NCBI RefSeq assembly: GCF_023734135.1
Contig: NZ_AP025730.1
Span: forward strand, 434,001-498,000
Source of the DNA: Sphaerotilus microaerophilus
GTDB taxonomy: Bacteria > Pseudomonadota > Gammaproteobacteria > Burkholderiales > Burkholderiaceae_C
Reading direction: 5' to 3'
DNA length: 64,000 nt
The notes under the pieces are model-generated. The model made no database searches and was not told the origin of the DNA. It worked only from the letters and a program-made list of their open reading frames with translations. A program made the position numbers and the translations under genes. Numbering within the stretch: position 1 is the first letter of the stretch; each line of letters opens with the position of its first letter. Of the stretch, positions 55,282 to 64,000 are shown piece after piece.

Positions 55282-55665
55282 ATGCTCAGCTCCCTGTTCG
55301 CCATCAGCCTCGGTGCCGCGCTCGGCGCCATCCTGCGCTGGCTGCTCAGCATCGGGCTCAATGGCCTGTTCCCCACCCTGCCTCCGGGCACGCTGGTGGC
55401 CAACCTGGTCGGCGGGTACCTGATCGGCCTGGCGCTGACCTTCTTTGCCCAGCAGCCGCATCTGCCGCCGGAGTGGCGCCTGTTCGTCATCACCGGCTTC
55501 CTGGGCGGGTTGACCACCTTCTCGACCTTCTCGGCCGAGGTCACCACCCTGCTGCAGGCCGGCCGCCTGGGCTGGGCCGGCGCGGTGATCGCCACCCACG
55601 TGCTGGGCTCGCTGGCGATGACGCTGCTGGGCATGGCCTCGCTGGCCTGGTGGCGCCGTGGCTGA
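55282..55665 (+). CDS. crcB: CrcB/Fluc fluoride channel
   Basis: 127 residues with four membrane helices and the Fluc signatures: [10 protein letters not shown] (helix 1), [14 protein letters not shown] (helix 2, with the channel Asn) and [15 protein letters not shown] (the Phe-box and Na+-site helix break). Works as a dual-topology dimer exporting F-. No fluoride riboswitch is recognisable in the short leader. Confidence 0.94.
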   Translation: MLSSLFAISLGAALGAILRWLLSIGLNGLFPTLPPGTLVANLVGGYLIGLALTFFAQQPHLPPEWRLFVITGFLGGLTTFSTFSAEVTTLLQAGRLGWAGAVIATHVLGSLAMTLLGMASLAWWRRG

Positions 55666-55703
55666 CACCTGCCGCCCCGACGTCGTCCTACACTCGCGCG
55701 CCT

Positions 55704-56159
55704 ATGTGGACCGAAGCCCTGCTTGCCTACGCCCACCTCGCCTGTGTGCTGGGCTGGGTTGTCTTCGTCACCAGCCAGGCCGCGCTCGCGCGCAGCGAGT
55801 GGCTCAATGCCGCCGTGCTGGAGCGCCTGCTGCGGGTGGACCGCATCCTCTGGATCTGCTGGGCGGCGCTGCTGCTGAGCGGGCTGGCGCGTGCCTTCTG
55901 GGGCGTCAAGGGCGCCGGCTGGTATTGGAGCCAGCCGCTGCTGCACACCAAGCTGACGCTGCTGCTGGCGCTGGGCGCAGCGGCCTGGCCCAACACGCGG
56001 GCCTACACCCGCTGGCTGGCGCAGTGGCGCAGCGAGGGCCGCCTGCCCGCCGCGGAAGAGGTCGATGTGGTGCGGCGCCGGGTGATGGTCATTGCCCACG
56101 TGATGCTGCTGATCCCGCTGCTGGCGGTGGCGCTGGCGCGGGGGCTTTTCACGCGTTGA
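55704..56159 (+). CDS. DUF2214-family small membrane protein
   Basis: A 151-residue protein with four hydrophobic segments; begins MWTEALLAYAHLACVLGWVV, contains LLRVDRILWICWAALLLSGLAR and HTKLTLLLALGA, and ends RVMVIAHVMLLIPLLAVALA, typical of DUF2214/CopD-like membrane proteins with conserved His in helices. The function is unknown. It starts 38 bp after crcB. Confidence 0.75.
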   Translation: MWTEALLAYAHLACVLGWVVFVTSQAALARSEWLNAAVLERLLRVDRILWICWAALLLSGLARAFWGVKGAGWYWSQPLLHTKLTLLLALGAAAWPNTRAYTRWLAQWRSEGRLPAAEEVDVVRRRVMVIAHVMLLIPLLAVALARGLFTR

Positions 56160-56227
56160 GATGCTGCGGTGACAGAATTCACAGGTAACCGGCCCGAGCG
56201 GCGCGCCGGCCTGCAAGGAGTGCGGCG

Positions 56228-57124
56228 ATGAAGTGGGAAGGCCAGCGCGAGAGCGACCAGATCGAGGACCGCCGCAGCGGCGGGGGCGGTGGTGGCCTGG
56301 GCGGGGGCGGTGTGCGCCTGCCGGTCGGCCGTGGCGGCGTTGGCCTGGGCACGGTGGCGATCGCGCTGGTGGCGGGCTGGATCTTCGGCATCAACCCGAT
56401 GACCATCCTCGGCCTGCTGGCTGGCGGAGGCCCGGCACCCACCGAGGTCAGCCGGCCGGCGCCAGGAGCGCCTGTGCAGCGCGACGAAGCCACGCGCTTC
56501 GTATCCACCGTGCTCGCTTCCACCGAGGACGCCTGGGAGCAGACCCTGCGCGCCGCAGGCGGCCAGTACCAGAAGCCGGTGCTGGTGCTCTACCGTGGCG
56601 CCACGCGCTCGGCCTGCGGGGTGGGCCAGGCCGAGATGGGGCCGTTCTACTGCCCGGGCGACCGCAAGGTCTACCTGGACCTGGACTTCTTCGACGTGAT
56701 GCGCAAGCGCCTCGGTGCGCCAGGCGACTTTGCCCAGGCCTACGTGGTGGCGCACGAGGTCGGCCACCACGTGCAGCACCTGCTGGGCATCACCGACAAG
56801 GTGGACAACGCGCGCCGGCGCATGAGCGAGGCGCAGGCCAACGCGATGTCGGTGCGGCTGGAGCTGCAGGCCGACTGCTTTGCCGGCATCTGGGCCAACC
56901 ACTCCCAGCAGGCGCGCCAGTGGCTGGACGCCGGGGACCTGCAGGAGGCACTCAACGCCGCCTCGCAGATCGGCGACGACACCCTGCAGCGCAACGCCGG
57001 TGGCGCGGTGGCGCCGGAGAACTTCACCCACGGCACCAGCGCCCAGCGCGTGCGCTGGTTCCAGCGTGGCTACGAGAGCGGGCGCATGCAGGACTGCAGC
57101 ACCTTCGAGGCGCGGCAGCTCTGA
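56228..57124 (+). CDS. YpfJ-family neutral zinc metallopeptidase
   Basis: 298 residues. A glycine-rich cytoplasmic start (GGGGGLGGGGV), one membrane helix (about 40-60), then a soluble domain with DRKVYLDLDFFDVM and the zinc motif AHEVGHHVQHLLG (HExxH), followed by ELQADCFAGIWA with the third ligand Glu/Asp. This is the KPN_02809/YpfJ family; its physiological substrate is unknown. It has its own ribosome binding site (AAGGAG). Confidence 0.92.
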   Translation: MKWEGQRESDQIEDRRSGGGGGGLGGGGVRLPVGRGGVGLGTVAIALVAGWIFGINPMTILGLLAGGGPAPTEVSRPAPGAPVQRDEATRFVSTVLASTEDAWEQTLRAAGGQYQKPVLVLYRGATRSACGVGQAEMGPFYCPGDRKVYLDLDFFDVMRKRLGAPGDFAQAYVVAHEVGHHVQHLLGITDKVDNARRRMSEAQANAMSVRLELQADCFAGIWANHSQQARQWLDAGDLQEALNAASQIGDDTLQRNAGGAVAPENFTHGTSAQRVRWFQRGYESGRMQDCSTFEARQL

Positions 57125-57132
57125 CGCGCTGA

Positions 57133-58110
57133 TCAGCCGTCGCCCGGCGGGTCTGGATCGCCCGGATCTGCCGGATGGCGCTGATCGAGCCAGGCCAGCC
57201 AGCGCCGCAGCTGCGCCACCGAGCGCGCCTGCAGCAGCGCCAGCGCGTCGTCCAGGGCCTCCTGCACACGGGGGCGCCAGCGGCGCTCGCGGTCGGCCTC
57301 GTCGTGCCAGCCGAGCTGGCGGGCGATCTGCACGTCACTGCGCCCGGCCAGCGCCGCCTCCAGCAGCGACTGCTGGAGCGGGCTGAGCAGCGCCCGGCGG
57401 GCGCGCAGCTCGCGCCGCGCCAGGTCGACCAGGTCGCTGGCACCCTGCGCGTCGATCAGTGGCTTGAGCTCCTCCACCAGCGCCTGCGGCGTGCGCCGCT
57501 CGCCCAGCACCTTGCGCAGGCCGCTGGCGCGCTGCAGCTCGACCACGCCTTCCTCCTTGCACAGCTCGCGGGCGATGCCGTAGTTGGTCTGCCCGCGCAG
57601 CACGCGTGACAGCACCTCGCGCTCCGCGGGGGTCAGCTCGGCCACGACGATCTGCAGCAGGCGGCGCTCCTGCTCGGCGCGCTCGCGCAGCAGGGGCTCG
57701 CGCGCCATCGCCCGGCCGATGGCGGCACGCAGCTCGGCCGGCGCGGTCTGCTTGGCGTAGAAGTCCACGTCGGCGCGCCGCGTCACCTGCGACACCGCCA
57801 GGCGCACGTCGTGGCCGTGCGGGCCGGTCAGGAAGATCACCGGCATCGGGCAGCGCAGCGCCAGCAGGCGGTCAAAGATCTGCAGCCCGCTGGCCGCACC
57901 GGGCGGCTCGAAGTCGATGTCCAGCGTGATGATGCCGCGCCAGCCCCAGCGGTAGGCGTCGAAGAAGGCCTCGCCGCTCGGGTGGCCCCGGGCCTCCAGG
58001 CCGTGCGCCTGCAGGCTGTAGACCAGGCCGTCGCGGAAGTCGGCGTAGTCGTCCAGCACATGCACCATGGGCTGGCAGGCCGGGTCGCTTGGGCGGGCGG
58101 ATTCAGTCAT
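57133..58110 (-). CDS. Response regulator with two LuxR-like HTH segments
   Basis: 325 residues. The receiver (VHVLDDYADFRD; phospho-Asp in ITLDIDFEP; Lys in FYAKQTAP) has an unusually acidic phosphorylation strand. It is followed by LTPAEREVLSRVLRGQTNYGIARELCKEEG, a LuxR/FixJ-like HTH, and by a second related segment LSPLQQSLLEAALAGRSDVQIARQLG nearer the C-terminus. Two such HTHs in one regulator is uncommon. The start at 58110 overlaps the kinase gene end by 8 bp. Confidence 0.8.
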   Translation of the reverse strand: MTESARPSDPACQPMVHVLDDYADFRDGLVYSLQAHGLEARGHPSGEAFFDAYRWGWRGIITLDIDFEPPGAASGLQIFDRLLALRCPMPVIFLTGPHGHDVRLAVSQVTRRADVDFYAKQTAPAELRAAIGRAMAREPLLRERAEQERRLLQIVVAELTPAEREVLSRVLRGQTNYGIARELCKEEGVVELQRASGLRKVLGERRTPQALVEELKPLIDAQGASDLVDLARRELRARRALLSPLQQSLLEAALAGRSDVQIARQLGWHDEADRERRWRPRVQEALDDALALLQARSVAQLRRWLAWLDQRHPADPGDPDPPGDG

Positions 58111-59413
58111 CGGCCTGCAGTGGTGCGGAGCGCCGATGCAGCGGCAGGCGCACCCGCAGGGTGGTGCCCTGTGACGCGCCATCGGTGGCGCTGTCGGCAA
58201 TGTCGAGCTGCCCGCCCAGCTCCTCCACCCAGTGGCGGCAGATGTACAGGCCCCAGCCGGTGCCGCCGGCCCGGGTGGTGAAGCCCTGCTCGAACACGCG
58301 CGCGTGCAGTACGGGCGGGATGCCGTGGCCGCGGTCGCGCACCCGCAGCTCGACTGCATCGGCTCCTTCGCAGGGCGCGCCTTCGATCGTGAGCAGCCGC
58401 TGCGCTGCAGGGGTGTCGGCCATGGCCGCGATGCCGTTGGCGATCAGGTTGCCCAGCACCTCGCCCAGCGCGAGGCGGTCGGCCAGCACGGTCGGCAGTT
58501 CGGGTGGCAGGTTCTGTTCGAGCCGGACGGCGTGCGCAGCGGCCAGGCCGGCCTGGTGCGCCAGGGCGTCGGCCACCACCTCCTGCAGCGCCAGCCGCTC
58601 CCAGGCCACCTCGGCGCGCAGCCAGGGGCGGAAGCGCTCCACGATGGCCTGCATGTCGGCGGCGGCCCGAGCGGCCAGCCGCGCGCCGTCGGCCAGCCGG
58701 TCGGGGCGGCCCTGCTGCAGCCAGGCCTGCATGCCGTCGCAGGCGCTGCTGCAGGCCGCTGCGTGGTTGGAGATCTTGTGCAGCAGCTCGCCAGCGCGTT
58801 CGCCCAGCAGGTGCACGGCGGACTGGCGGCGCAGCAGCTCGTTCATCGCCTCGATGCGGCGCTGGTCCTCGACCTCGCGGCTGACGTCGCTGCTGGCCAC
58901 GATCCAGCCGTCGCCGCGGCCCAGAGCGCGCACCTGCACGCGGGCCTGCCAGCGCGAGCCGTCCGGGCGCTCGTACTCGACCACGCGGCTCTGCGTTGGC
59001 GCGTGTCCGGTCAGCAGCGCCTGCCGTTCCGCGGCATGGGCCTCGCGCTGCGGCGCCGGCCAGTAGGGCAGCGGCGCGCGCAGGCCGAGCAGGGCCTCGC
59101 GCGGCCAGCCCGAGAGGGCGCAGAAAGCCCGGTTGACCCAGGTGAGCACGCCGTCGCGGTCGATCACCAGCAGGCCCATGTCGACCGACTCCTCGATGTC
59201 CTGCCGGAATGCGACCTCCTGGGCCAGCGACCGGGCATCGGCCTGGCGGGCCGCCGCTTCGCGCTGCAGCTCGGCGTCCTTGCGCTGCAGTGCGTCGATC
59301 TGCGCCTGCAGGCGCTGGCGGTCCCCCCGGTGCAGCCGGCCCAGCAGGTAGGCCAGTGCCATGCCGCCGAGCAACAGGGGCGCTAGGGGGTCGTTCGGCC
59401 AGATCGGGCTCAT
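58103..59413 (-). CDS. PAS-domain sensor histidine kinase
   Basis: 436 residues: a short N-terminal membrane segment (LAPLLLGGMALAYLLG), coiled coil, PAS domain (VDMGLLVIDRDGVLTWVN in parts), an atypical dimerisation/phosphorylation helix (GELLHKISNHAAAC, in place of the usual SHELRTP box) and HATPase_c with NLIANGIAAM, DRGHGIP and GGTGWGLYIC. The atypical H-box suggests a smaller kinase class with its response regulator encoded next door (8-bp overlap). Confidence 0.85.
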   Translation of the reverse strand: MSPIWPNDPLAPLLLGGMALAYLLGRLHRGDRQRLQAQIDALQRKDAELQREAAARQADARSLAQEVAFRQDIEESVDMGLLVIDRDGVLTWVNRAFCALSGWPREALLGLRAPLPYWPAPQREAHAAERQALLTGHAPTQSRVVEYERPDGSRWQARVQVRALGRGDGWIVASSDVSREVEDQRRIEAMNELLRRQSAVHLLGERAGELLHKISNHAAACSSACDGMQAWLQQGRPDRLADGARLAARAAADMQAIVERFRPWLRAEVAWERLALQEVVADALAHQAGLAAAHAVRLEQNLPPELPTVLADRLALGEVLGNLIANGIAAMADTPAAQRLLTIEGAPCEGADAVELRVRDRGHGIPPVLHARVFEQGFTTRAGGTGWGLYICRHWVEELGGQLDIADSATDGASQGTTLRVRLPLHRRSAPLQADD

Positions 59414-59610
59414 GCGGGTCGGTTGGTTTTCTCATTTTAGTGAGCCCCCTGCGCACGCCGGGCGGCGGTGTTGTGCCGTATGGGGCGGCCCATATGGAGC
59501 GGCAACGGCCGTCGCAGGACGATCAACCGCAACGGCCCGCCACGCACGGCAACGTCCCCGCAGCGAGCCGACCCGTCGATTCCACCCCTTGCCCGGCCCC
59601 GGAGGAACCC

Positions 59611-61155
59611 ATGCCCGCCCTGCACCGCCCACTCGCCCTCAGCCTGCTGAGCTCCCTGTTGCTGCTCACCGCCTGCGGCGGCGGTGGGGACAGCGGCGGC
59701 GGCGCGACCACGCCGCCGCCCAGCGACACCAGCAAGTCCACCTACAAGCGGCCGGATGGCACGCTCTACTCGGCCGACGCGACGCTGCGCGTGGAGGAGA
59801 TCAAGGTCGATGCGCGTGCCTCGACCGTGTTCATCCGCACCCAGGGTACGGAGTACAAGCCGAACGGCCTGGCGGTGGTCGAGGACCCGAATGGCTCGCG
59901 CGGCAGCGGCTTCATCTATGACAGCGCTGGGCGCATCGTCACCAACGCCCACGTCGTGACCGGCCAGGGCAGCATCATGGTGACCATCCCGGGCCGCGAT
60001 CGCCCGGTGGCCGCCGAGCTGGTGGCCATCGCCGAGTGCGAGGACCTGGCCGCCTTGAAGCTGGTGTCTGGCAGCCCCTACCCCGCGCTGCCGTGGTCGG
60101 TGAGCACGCCGAAGATCTCGATGAAAGTCGGCCTGGCCGGCTACCCGGCCGACGTGAATGCCACCGACCAGAGCGCGCCCTACACCCTGACGGAGGGCAC
60201 GATCAACACCGACGTGCTGTTCCGCAATACCTACTGGTCGTCGGCCGACGCCTTCTATCACACCGCCACCAGCTACGGCGGCAACTCGGGTGGGCCGCTG
60301 ATCGAGCTCGACAGCGGTACCGTGGTCGGCGTGCACTACGCGAGCGGCGCCGACAACCGCTACCTTGCCCTGTCGTCCACCACCGCCAAGGAGATCGTCA
60401 CCGAGCTGATGGCCGGTCGCGACGTGCTGGCGCTGGGCTTCTCGGGCGAGATGTACTACCGCTTTGCCGATGGCTCCGGCACTGTGCTGGGCTACGGGCT
60501 GTGGGGCCAGCGGCCCAGCGGCTCGGTGGCCAGCAAGGATGTGCCGATCGGCGTGTGGGTGCGCGGCTTGGCCGCGGGCGGCAAGGCCAAGAAGGCCGGC
60601 GTGATGCCGGGCGACGTCATCACCGCGATCGCCGGGGTGCGGCTGGACGGCGATGGCAACGACACCACGATGGCCACCTACTGCAACACCATGCGCAGCC
60701 AGAACCCCAACTCGGGCCGCGCGATGGACATCGAGGTCAAGCGCCTCAAGGCCGGCGGCGTGGTCTGCAGCGGCGAGATCAACGGCCGGGTGCTCGGCCT
60801 CAAGGGCACGCCCTCGCAGGCCTGCCCGGAGACGTCTGCGGTGCAGACCGGCAATTACCAGGGCTCGGTGGACTACCCGCTCTCCCATGCGCTGTCGCTG
60901 CAACTCTTGGACGGCAGGATCAGCGGCACGGCCGACTGGGGCGATGCCAGGGGCACGTTGCAGGGCACGGTCAGCGGCGACGGAGCCGTCAGCTTCGTGC
61001 AGAGCGTGGCCTATGCGGGAGTCACCTACAAGTTCACCTACACGGGCACGCGCAACGCCACCACGGGTGTGATGTCGGGTCAGATGCAGGCCAGCGAGGG
61101 CAACTACCCCTACACCGACCCGGTGTACTGGAGTGCCTCGCCGACGGCGAACTGA
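59611..61155 (+). CDS. S1C trypsin-like serine protease lipoprotein with PDZ domain
   Basis: 514 residues. Lipoprotein signal with lipobox LLTAC (Cys22) and a Gly/Ser linker, then an HtrA/DegP-like protease: His in TNAHVVTGQG, Asp in CEDLAALKL, Ser in YGGNSGGPLIE. A PDZ domain follows (KAGVMPGDVITAIAG), then a C-terminal beta domain (about 120 residues) absent from DegP. GGAGGA precedes the ATG. Probably membrane-anchored in the periplasm, acting in protein quality control or substrate processing. Confidence 0.88.
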   Translation: MPALHRPLALSLLSSLLLLTACGGGGDSGGGATTPPPSDTSKSTYKRPDGTLYSADATLRVEEIKVDARASTVFIRTQGTEYKPNGLAVVEDPNGSRGSGFIYDSAGRIVTNAHVVTGQGSIMVTIPGRDRPVAAELVAIAECEDLAALKLVSGSPYPALPWSVSTPKISMKVGLAGYPADVNATDQSAPYTLTEGTINTDVLFRNTYWSSADAFYHTATSYGGNSGGPLIELDSGTVVGVHYASGADNRYLALSSTTAKEIVTELMAGRDVLALGFSGEMYYRFADGSGTVLGYGLWGQRPSGSVASKDVPIGVWVRGLAAGGKAKKAGVMPGDVITAIAGVRLDGDGNDTTMATYCNTMRSQNPNSGRAMDIEVKRLKAGGVVCSGEINGRVLGLKGTPSQACPETSAVQTGNYQGSVDYPLSHALSLQLLDGRISGTADWGDARGTLQGTVSGDGAVSFVQSVAYAGVTYKFTYTGTRNATTGVMSGQMQASEGNYPYTDPVYWSASPTAN

Positions 61156-61188
61156 CCCAGGCGAAGCCTGGATTGCCGAATCGGTCGG

Positions 61189-62745
61189 TCAGATGCGCTG
61201 GATGACCGGCCGGCTGGCCTCGACGGCAAACCGGGCCGCGGTGCGGATGCTGCTGGCGGGGTCGTTGGGGTCCAGCACGCTGCGCACCTCGGCGCGCAGC
61301 AGGTGGGGTTCGAGGCGGAAGCTGAGGTAGCCGCGCTCGTCGGCGCGGCCGTAGCGCGTCAACGGGTACATCTCCAGCAGCGCGTCGGTGCGCGACTGCG
61401 CCCAGCCGTGACTGGAGATCGAGGTGCCGCAGAACTCGGTGGCCACGCGCGGCGAGCCGGCCGCCAGGGGATCGGCCTTGAGCTCGCTGACGTAGGTGGC
61501 GTGCACGTCGCCGCTGAGCACCACGCAGCCGTTGATGCGGCGGTCCAGCACGGTCTGCAGCAGGCGCTGGCGGGCGTGGGCGTAGCCGTCCCAGCCATCG
61601 GTCCAGACCTGGGCGCGCTCGGGGTCGAAACGGTCCTGCGCCACCGCGCGCGACATCAGCGTGGGCTGGGCCAGCAGGTTCCAGCGCTGCGCGGGGTTCC
61701 AGGATTCGGCCAGCCACTGCTCCTGCGCCATGCCCAGCAGGCTGCGGCGCGGGTCTTCCAGCTCGGCGCATTCGGCCTGGCGCACGGTGGTGGAGCCCCC
61801 GCGGCCGGGCTTGGCGCAGGCCTGCGGGTCGCGGTACTGGCGCCCGTCCAGGCAGATCAGCCGGGCCAGCCGGCCCCAGTCGAAGCGGGTGTGGATGCGC
61901 ATGTGCTCGCCGCGCGGCGCCGCCGACTTCGGGAAGGGCAGGAACTCCCAATAGGCCTGGTAGGCGGCGGCGCGCTGGGCGGCGAAGTCCGGCTGCAGGT
62001 GCTGGCCGCGCAGGCCGGCGTAGTCGTTCTCGACCTCGTGGTCGTCCCAGATCATCATCCAGGGCGCGATCGCATGGGCGGCCTGCAGGGCGGGGTCGGT
62101 CTTGTAGAGCGCGTGGCGGGCGCGGTAGTCCGCCAGCGTGCGGCAGCTGCGCCCCTCGGGCAGGGCGTTGTGGGCGCGCACGCGACCCGGCGCCGCGGCG
62201 CTCTCGTAGATGTAGTCGCCGAGGAAGATGATCAGGTCGGGCGCCTCCTGCACCACGTGGCGCCAGGCGGCCCAGTGGCCGTGGTCCCAGCGCTGGCAGG
62301 AGGCGGTGACGAAGTGCAGTGGCGCCATCTCGTCGGCCGCCGGTGCAGTGCGGGTGCGGCCCACCGGGCTGCGCTGGCCCGCCGCGGTGAAGCGGTACCA
62401 GTACCAGCGCCCCGGCGCGAGTTCGCCCGGTTCGGCGTGCACGCTGTGCGACCAGGATGCCTCGGCCCATTCGCTGCCACGGGCGACCACGTTGCGGAAG
62501 CCCTCGTCGGCGGCCAGCTCCCACTGCACCTCGACCTGCGCCGGCAGGGCGCTGCCGGTCAGCATGGTCCAGAGCACCAGCCGGTCCGGCATGGGCTGGC
62601 CGGAGGCCACCCCGTAGGCGAATCGGGGCTGGCTGTCCTGCGGCGGCTGGGGCAGCGGTGCGCAGCCGGTGAGCAGCGTGCCCAGGCCGAGCCCCAGGCC
62701 CAGCAGCTCGCGGCGTTGACGGGAATCGGGGAGGTTCGCAGGCAT
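61189..62745 (-). CDS. phoD: PhoD-like alkaline phosphatase
   Basis: A 518-residue PhoD-type phosphomonoesterase/phosphodiesterase. Exported by a signal with an Arg-rich start (RQRRELLGLGLGLG) and a possible lipobox LLTGC. N-terminal PhoD_N (FAYGVASGQPMPDRLVLWT), then the metal core: CQRWDHG, FLGDYIYE, WDDHEVENDY, LDGRQYRD and SGDVHATYV. The start at 62745 drops an unrelated upstream extension. The 253 bp before it (62746-62998) contain CGAGGTTACAGCCTCG, a small inverted repeat, but no clear Pho box. Confidence 0.9.
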   Translation of the reverse strand: MPANLPDSRQRRELLGLGLGLGTLLTGCAPLPQPPQDSQPRFAYGVASGQPMPDRLVLWTMLTGSALPAQVEVQWELAADEGFRNVVARGSEWAEASWSHSVHAEPGELAPGRWYWYRFTAAGQRSPVGRTRTAPAADEMAPLHFVTASCQRWDHGHWAAWRHVVQEAPDLIIFLGDYIYESAAAPGRVRAHNALPEGRSCRTLADYRARHALYKTDPALQAAHAIAPWMMIWDDHEVENDYAGLRGQHLQPDFAAQRAAAYQAYWEFLPFPKSAAPRGEHMRIHTRFDWGRLARLICLDGRQYRDPQACAKPGRGGSTTVRQAECAELEDPRRSLLGMAQEQWLAESWNPAQRWNLLAQPTLMSRAVAQDRFDPERAQVWTDGWDGYAHARQRLLQTVLDRRINGCVVLSGDVHATYVSELKADPLAAGSPRVATEFCGTSISSHGWAQSRTDALLEMYPLTRYGRADERGYLSFRLEPHLLRAEVRSVLDPNDPASSIRTAARFAVEASRPVIQRI

Positions 62746-62998
62746 GGTGGGAGAACGTGGAGAGGTGATGGGCTGGCGCGGACGCGAGGTTACAGCCTCG
62801 TAACGTGGACGGGCAATCCGCGCTATCGGTCTGGCCGGGGCTGGCTGCTGGAAATTGACGCCGATGAAGATTGGGCGCGCACAAGGGCCTCTGGTTCTCG
62901 CAAACCCCGCCGTTCGTCGCGCCGCGCCCGGTGTACTTTTCACCTTCGCGGCGCTGCGCCTCAGTCGGATGAGGCAGGGCGCGGTGCGGGAGAGGACG

Positions 62999-63565
62999 AT
63001 GCTGGAGCAAGTAAGGGTAGCGCAGCGGCTGACGAGCCTCGACGACATCGAGGAGGCGCTCTGGCAGGAGCTGGGGCATTGCGTGCACGAGCGTGATCAC
63101 GACTGGCGCCGCTGCGTGCTGGCCAGCAGCGGCGAGCAGGGCGCCGATGCCCGCCTCGTGGTGCTGCGCGAGGTCGACCGCGAGGCACGCGAGCTCATGA
63201 TCTACACCGACACCCGCTCGCCCAAGGTGGCGCAGTTGCAGCGTGACCGGCGCGCCACGCTGGTGTGCTGGTCGGCCGCGCTGGGCTGGCAGCTGCGCCT
63301 GCGCGGCGAGGTCGAGGTGGCCTGCGACGGCCTGCAGGTGACCTCGCGCTGGGCCACCATCAAGCACCGCCCGGCGGCTCAGGACTACCTCTCGCCGCTG
63401 GCGCCGGGCAGCGAGTGGGTGGCCGGCGGCAAGGTGGACCACCCGCGCGAGCACTTCGGCGTGATGACGCTGCAGGTGCAGTCGGTCGACTGGCTGGAGG
63501 TGCATGCGCTCGGCCACCGCCGGGCGATGTTCGACGCGCGCGGCCGGCGCTGGCTGGCGCCTTGA
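62999..63565 (+). CDS. Pyridoxamine-5'-phosphate-oxidase-like (FMN-binding split-barrel) protein
   Basis: 188 residues from MLEQVRVAQR, chosen because GGAGAGG lies just upstream. Features of the PNPOx-like family: RCVLASSGEQGADARLVVLREV, IYTDTRSPKVAQLQRDRRATLVCW, and a C-terminal VQSVDWLEVHALGHRRAMF. The order matches Alr4036/pyridoxamine-oxidase-like FMN proteins in proteobacteria. The reaction is unknown. Confidence 0.8.
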   Translation: MLEQVRVAQRLTSLDDIEEALWQELGHCVHERDHDWRRCVLASSGEQGADARLVVLREVDREARELMIYTDTRSPKVAQLQRDRRATLVCWSAALGWQLRLRGEVEVACDGLQVTSRWATIKHRPAAQDYLSPLAPGSEWVAGGKVDHPREHFGVMTLQVQSVDWLEVHALGHRRAMFDARGRRWLAP

Positions 63566-63760
63566 GCGCCCGCGAGCCGGCCTGCGATCTGGCCCGCACC
63601 CGGCGTGCGCTGTGGTCGAGGCGCTGCGCCTGCAGCCCGGGCGTGCAGCGGCGACAATCGCCACCGCCGTCCGCTCTTCCTCGCTCGCCGCGAGTCCGCC
63701 GTGTCCGCCCATCCCCCGCTGCCCTCCCTCGATACCCCCCGCCACCCCGGGCGCCAGCCG

Positions 63761-64000
63761 ATGGCGCCACCCAACCCGGTCGCCCTGCGGCTGGGCTACC
63801 TGGGGCTGCTGCCCTTCGTCCTGGGGGCGCTGCTGTCGCTGATCGTGCGCGAGGACGCCCACCCCTATGTCGTGCTGGCGCTGGCGGGCTACGCGGCGGT
63901 GGTGATCTCCTTCCTCGGCGGCATCCACTGGGGCCTGGGCATGCGCGGGGCCGTGCCCTCGCCCACGCCCTTCGGCTGGTCGGTGGTGCCCGCGCTGCTG
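63761..64000 (+). CDS. DUF3429 membrane protein, N-terminal part (cut by window edge)
   Basis: The frame runs off the window end. Visible: LGYLGLLPFVLGALLSL, YVVLALAGYAAVVISFLGGIHWGL and FGWSVVPALL, three hydrophobic segments with the Gly-x-His-Trp-Gly motif of DUF3429 inner-membrane proteins. A GTG 20 codons upstream in frame (63701) is an alternative start. The function is unknown. Confidence 0.75.
   Translation, partial: MAPPNPVALRLGYLGLLPFVLGALLSLIVREDAHPYVVLALAGYAAVVISFLGGIHWGLGMRGAVPSPTPFGWSVVPALL

Overview
The window is a 64 kb piece of a very GC-rich chromosome from an aerobic betaproteobacterium, most likely Burkholderiales (Rubrivivax/Leptothrix/Comamonadaceae-like). The indications are a complete Comamonas/Ralstonia-style catechol meta-cleavage pathway, a Bug-family solute receptor, GTG/TTG starts and almost no AT-rich DNA outside one small island. 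I saw no rRNA, tRNA or CRISPR array.

Layout. 1-5.2 kb: the end of an acyl-CoA dehydrogenase, a DMT exporter, a small unknown gene and the trkA-trkH potassium uptake pair. 5.4-11.5 kb: a single 2048-residue protein with two alpha/beta-hydrolase modules followed by a CHAT caspase-like protease. 11.7-15.1 kb: a secreted Tat-type phosphatase, a methyltransferase and a MAPEG protein. 15.1-31.7 kb, minus strand: the phenol/catechol block, with phenol hydroxylase (dmpK-L-M-N-O-P), ferredoxin and catechol 2,3-dioxygenase (dmpQ-B), then dmpC-E-H-D-F-G-I mixed with extra genes (HbpS/GlcG-like, ABM-membrane protein, SDR, Bug receptor). A LysR regulator (plus strand) sits inside the block. 31.7-35.8 kb: a promoter region and a TodS/TodT-like two-component system. 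35.9-42.7 kb: accessory DNA (an AT-rich AbiGi-like gene, RhuM, an IS110-family element that has split a J-domain gene, and hipBA). 42.9-50.9 kb, plus strand: a four-component toluene/benzene monooxygenase operon (tmoABCDEF order), an OmpW-like porin, a XylR/DmpR-class regulator lacking about 80 residues of its AAA+ domain, and a GntR regulator. 50.8-64 kb: ordinary chromosomal genes (phosphatase, CDF exporter, MFS, ATP-grasp, crcB, DUF2214, zinc peptidase, two-component pair, lipoprotein protease, PhoD, PPOX-fold protein, DUF3429).

How it works together. The toluene monooxygenase would convert toluene/benzene to phenols, phenol hydroxylase would convert these to catechols, and dmpB onward would take catechols to pyruvate and acetyl-CoA. 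Control appears layered: tandem XylR/DmpR-type upstream sites before dmpK, an ATAC-N7-GTAT LysR site between dmpQ and lysR, and a shared 17-18 bp box before dmpK, the hybrid kinase and the damaged NtrC-type regulator.

Most worth a second look: the hydrolase-hydrolase-CHAT protein; the NtrC-type regulator with an in-frame gap over sensor I and the arginine fingers; the shared promoter box; the IS110 element, whose non-coding end holds recognisable candidate guides of a bridge RNA; and four intra-operonic hairpin repeats that all face the same way relative to transcription.
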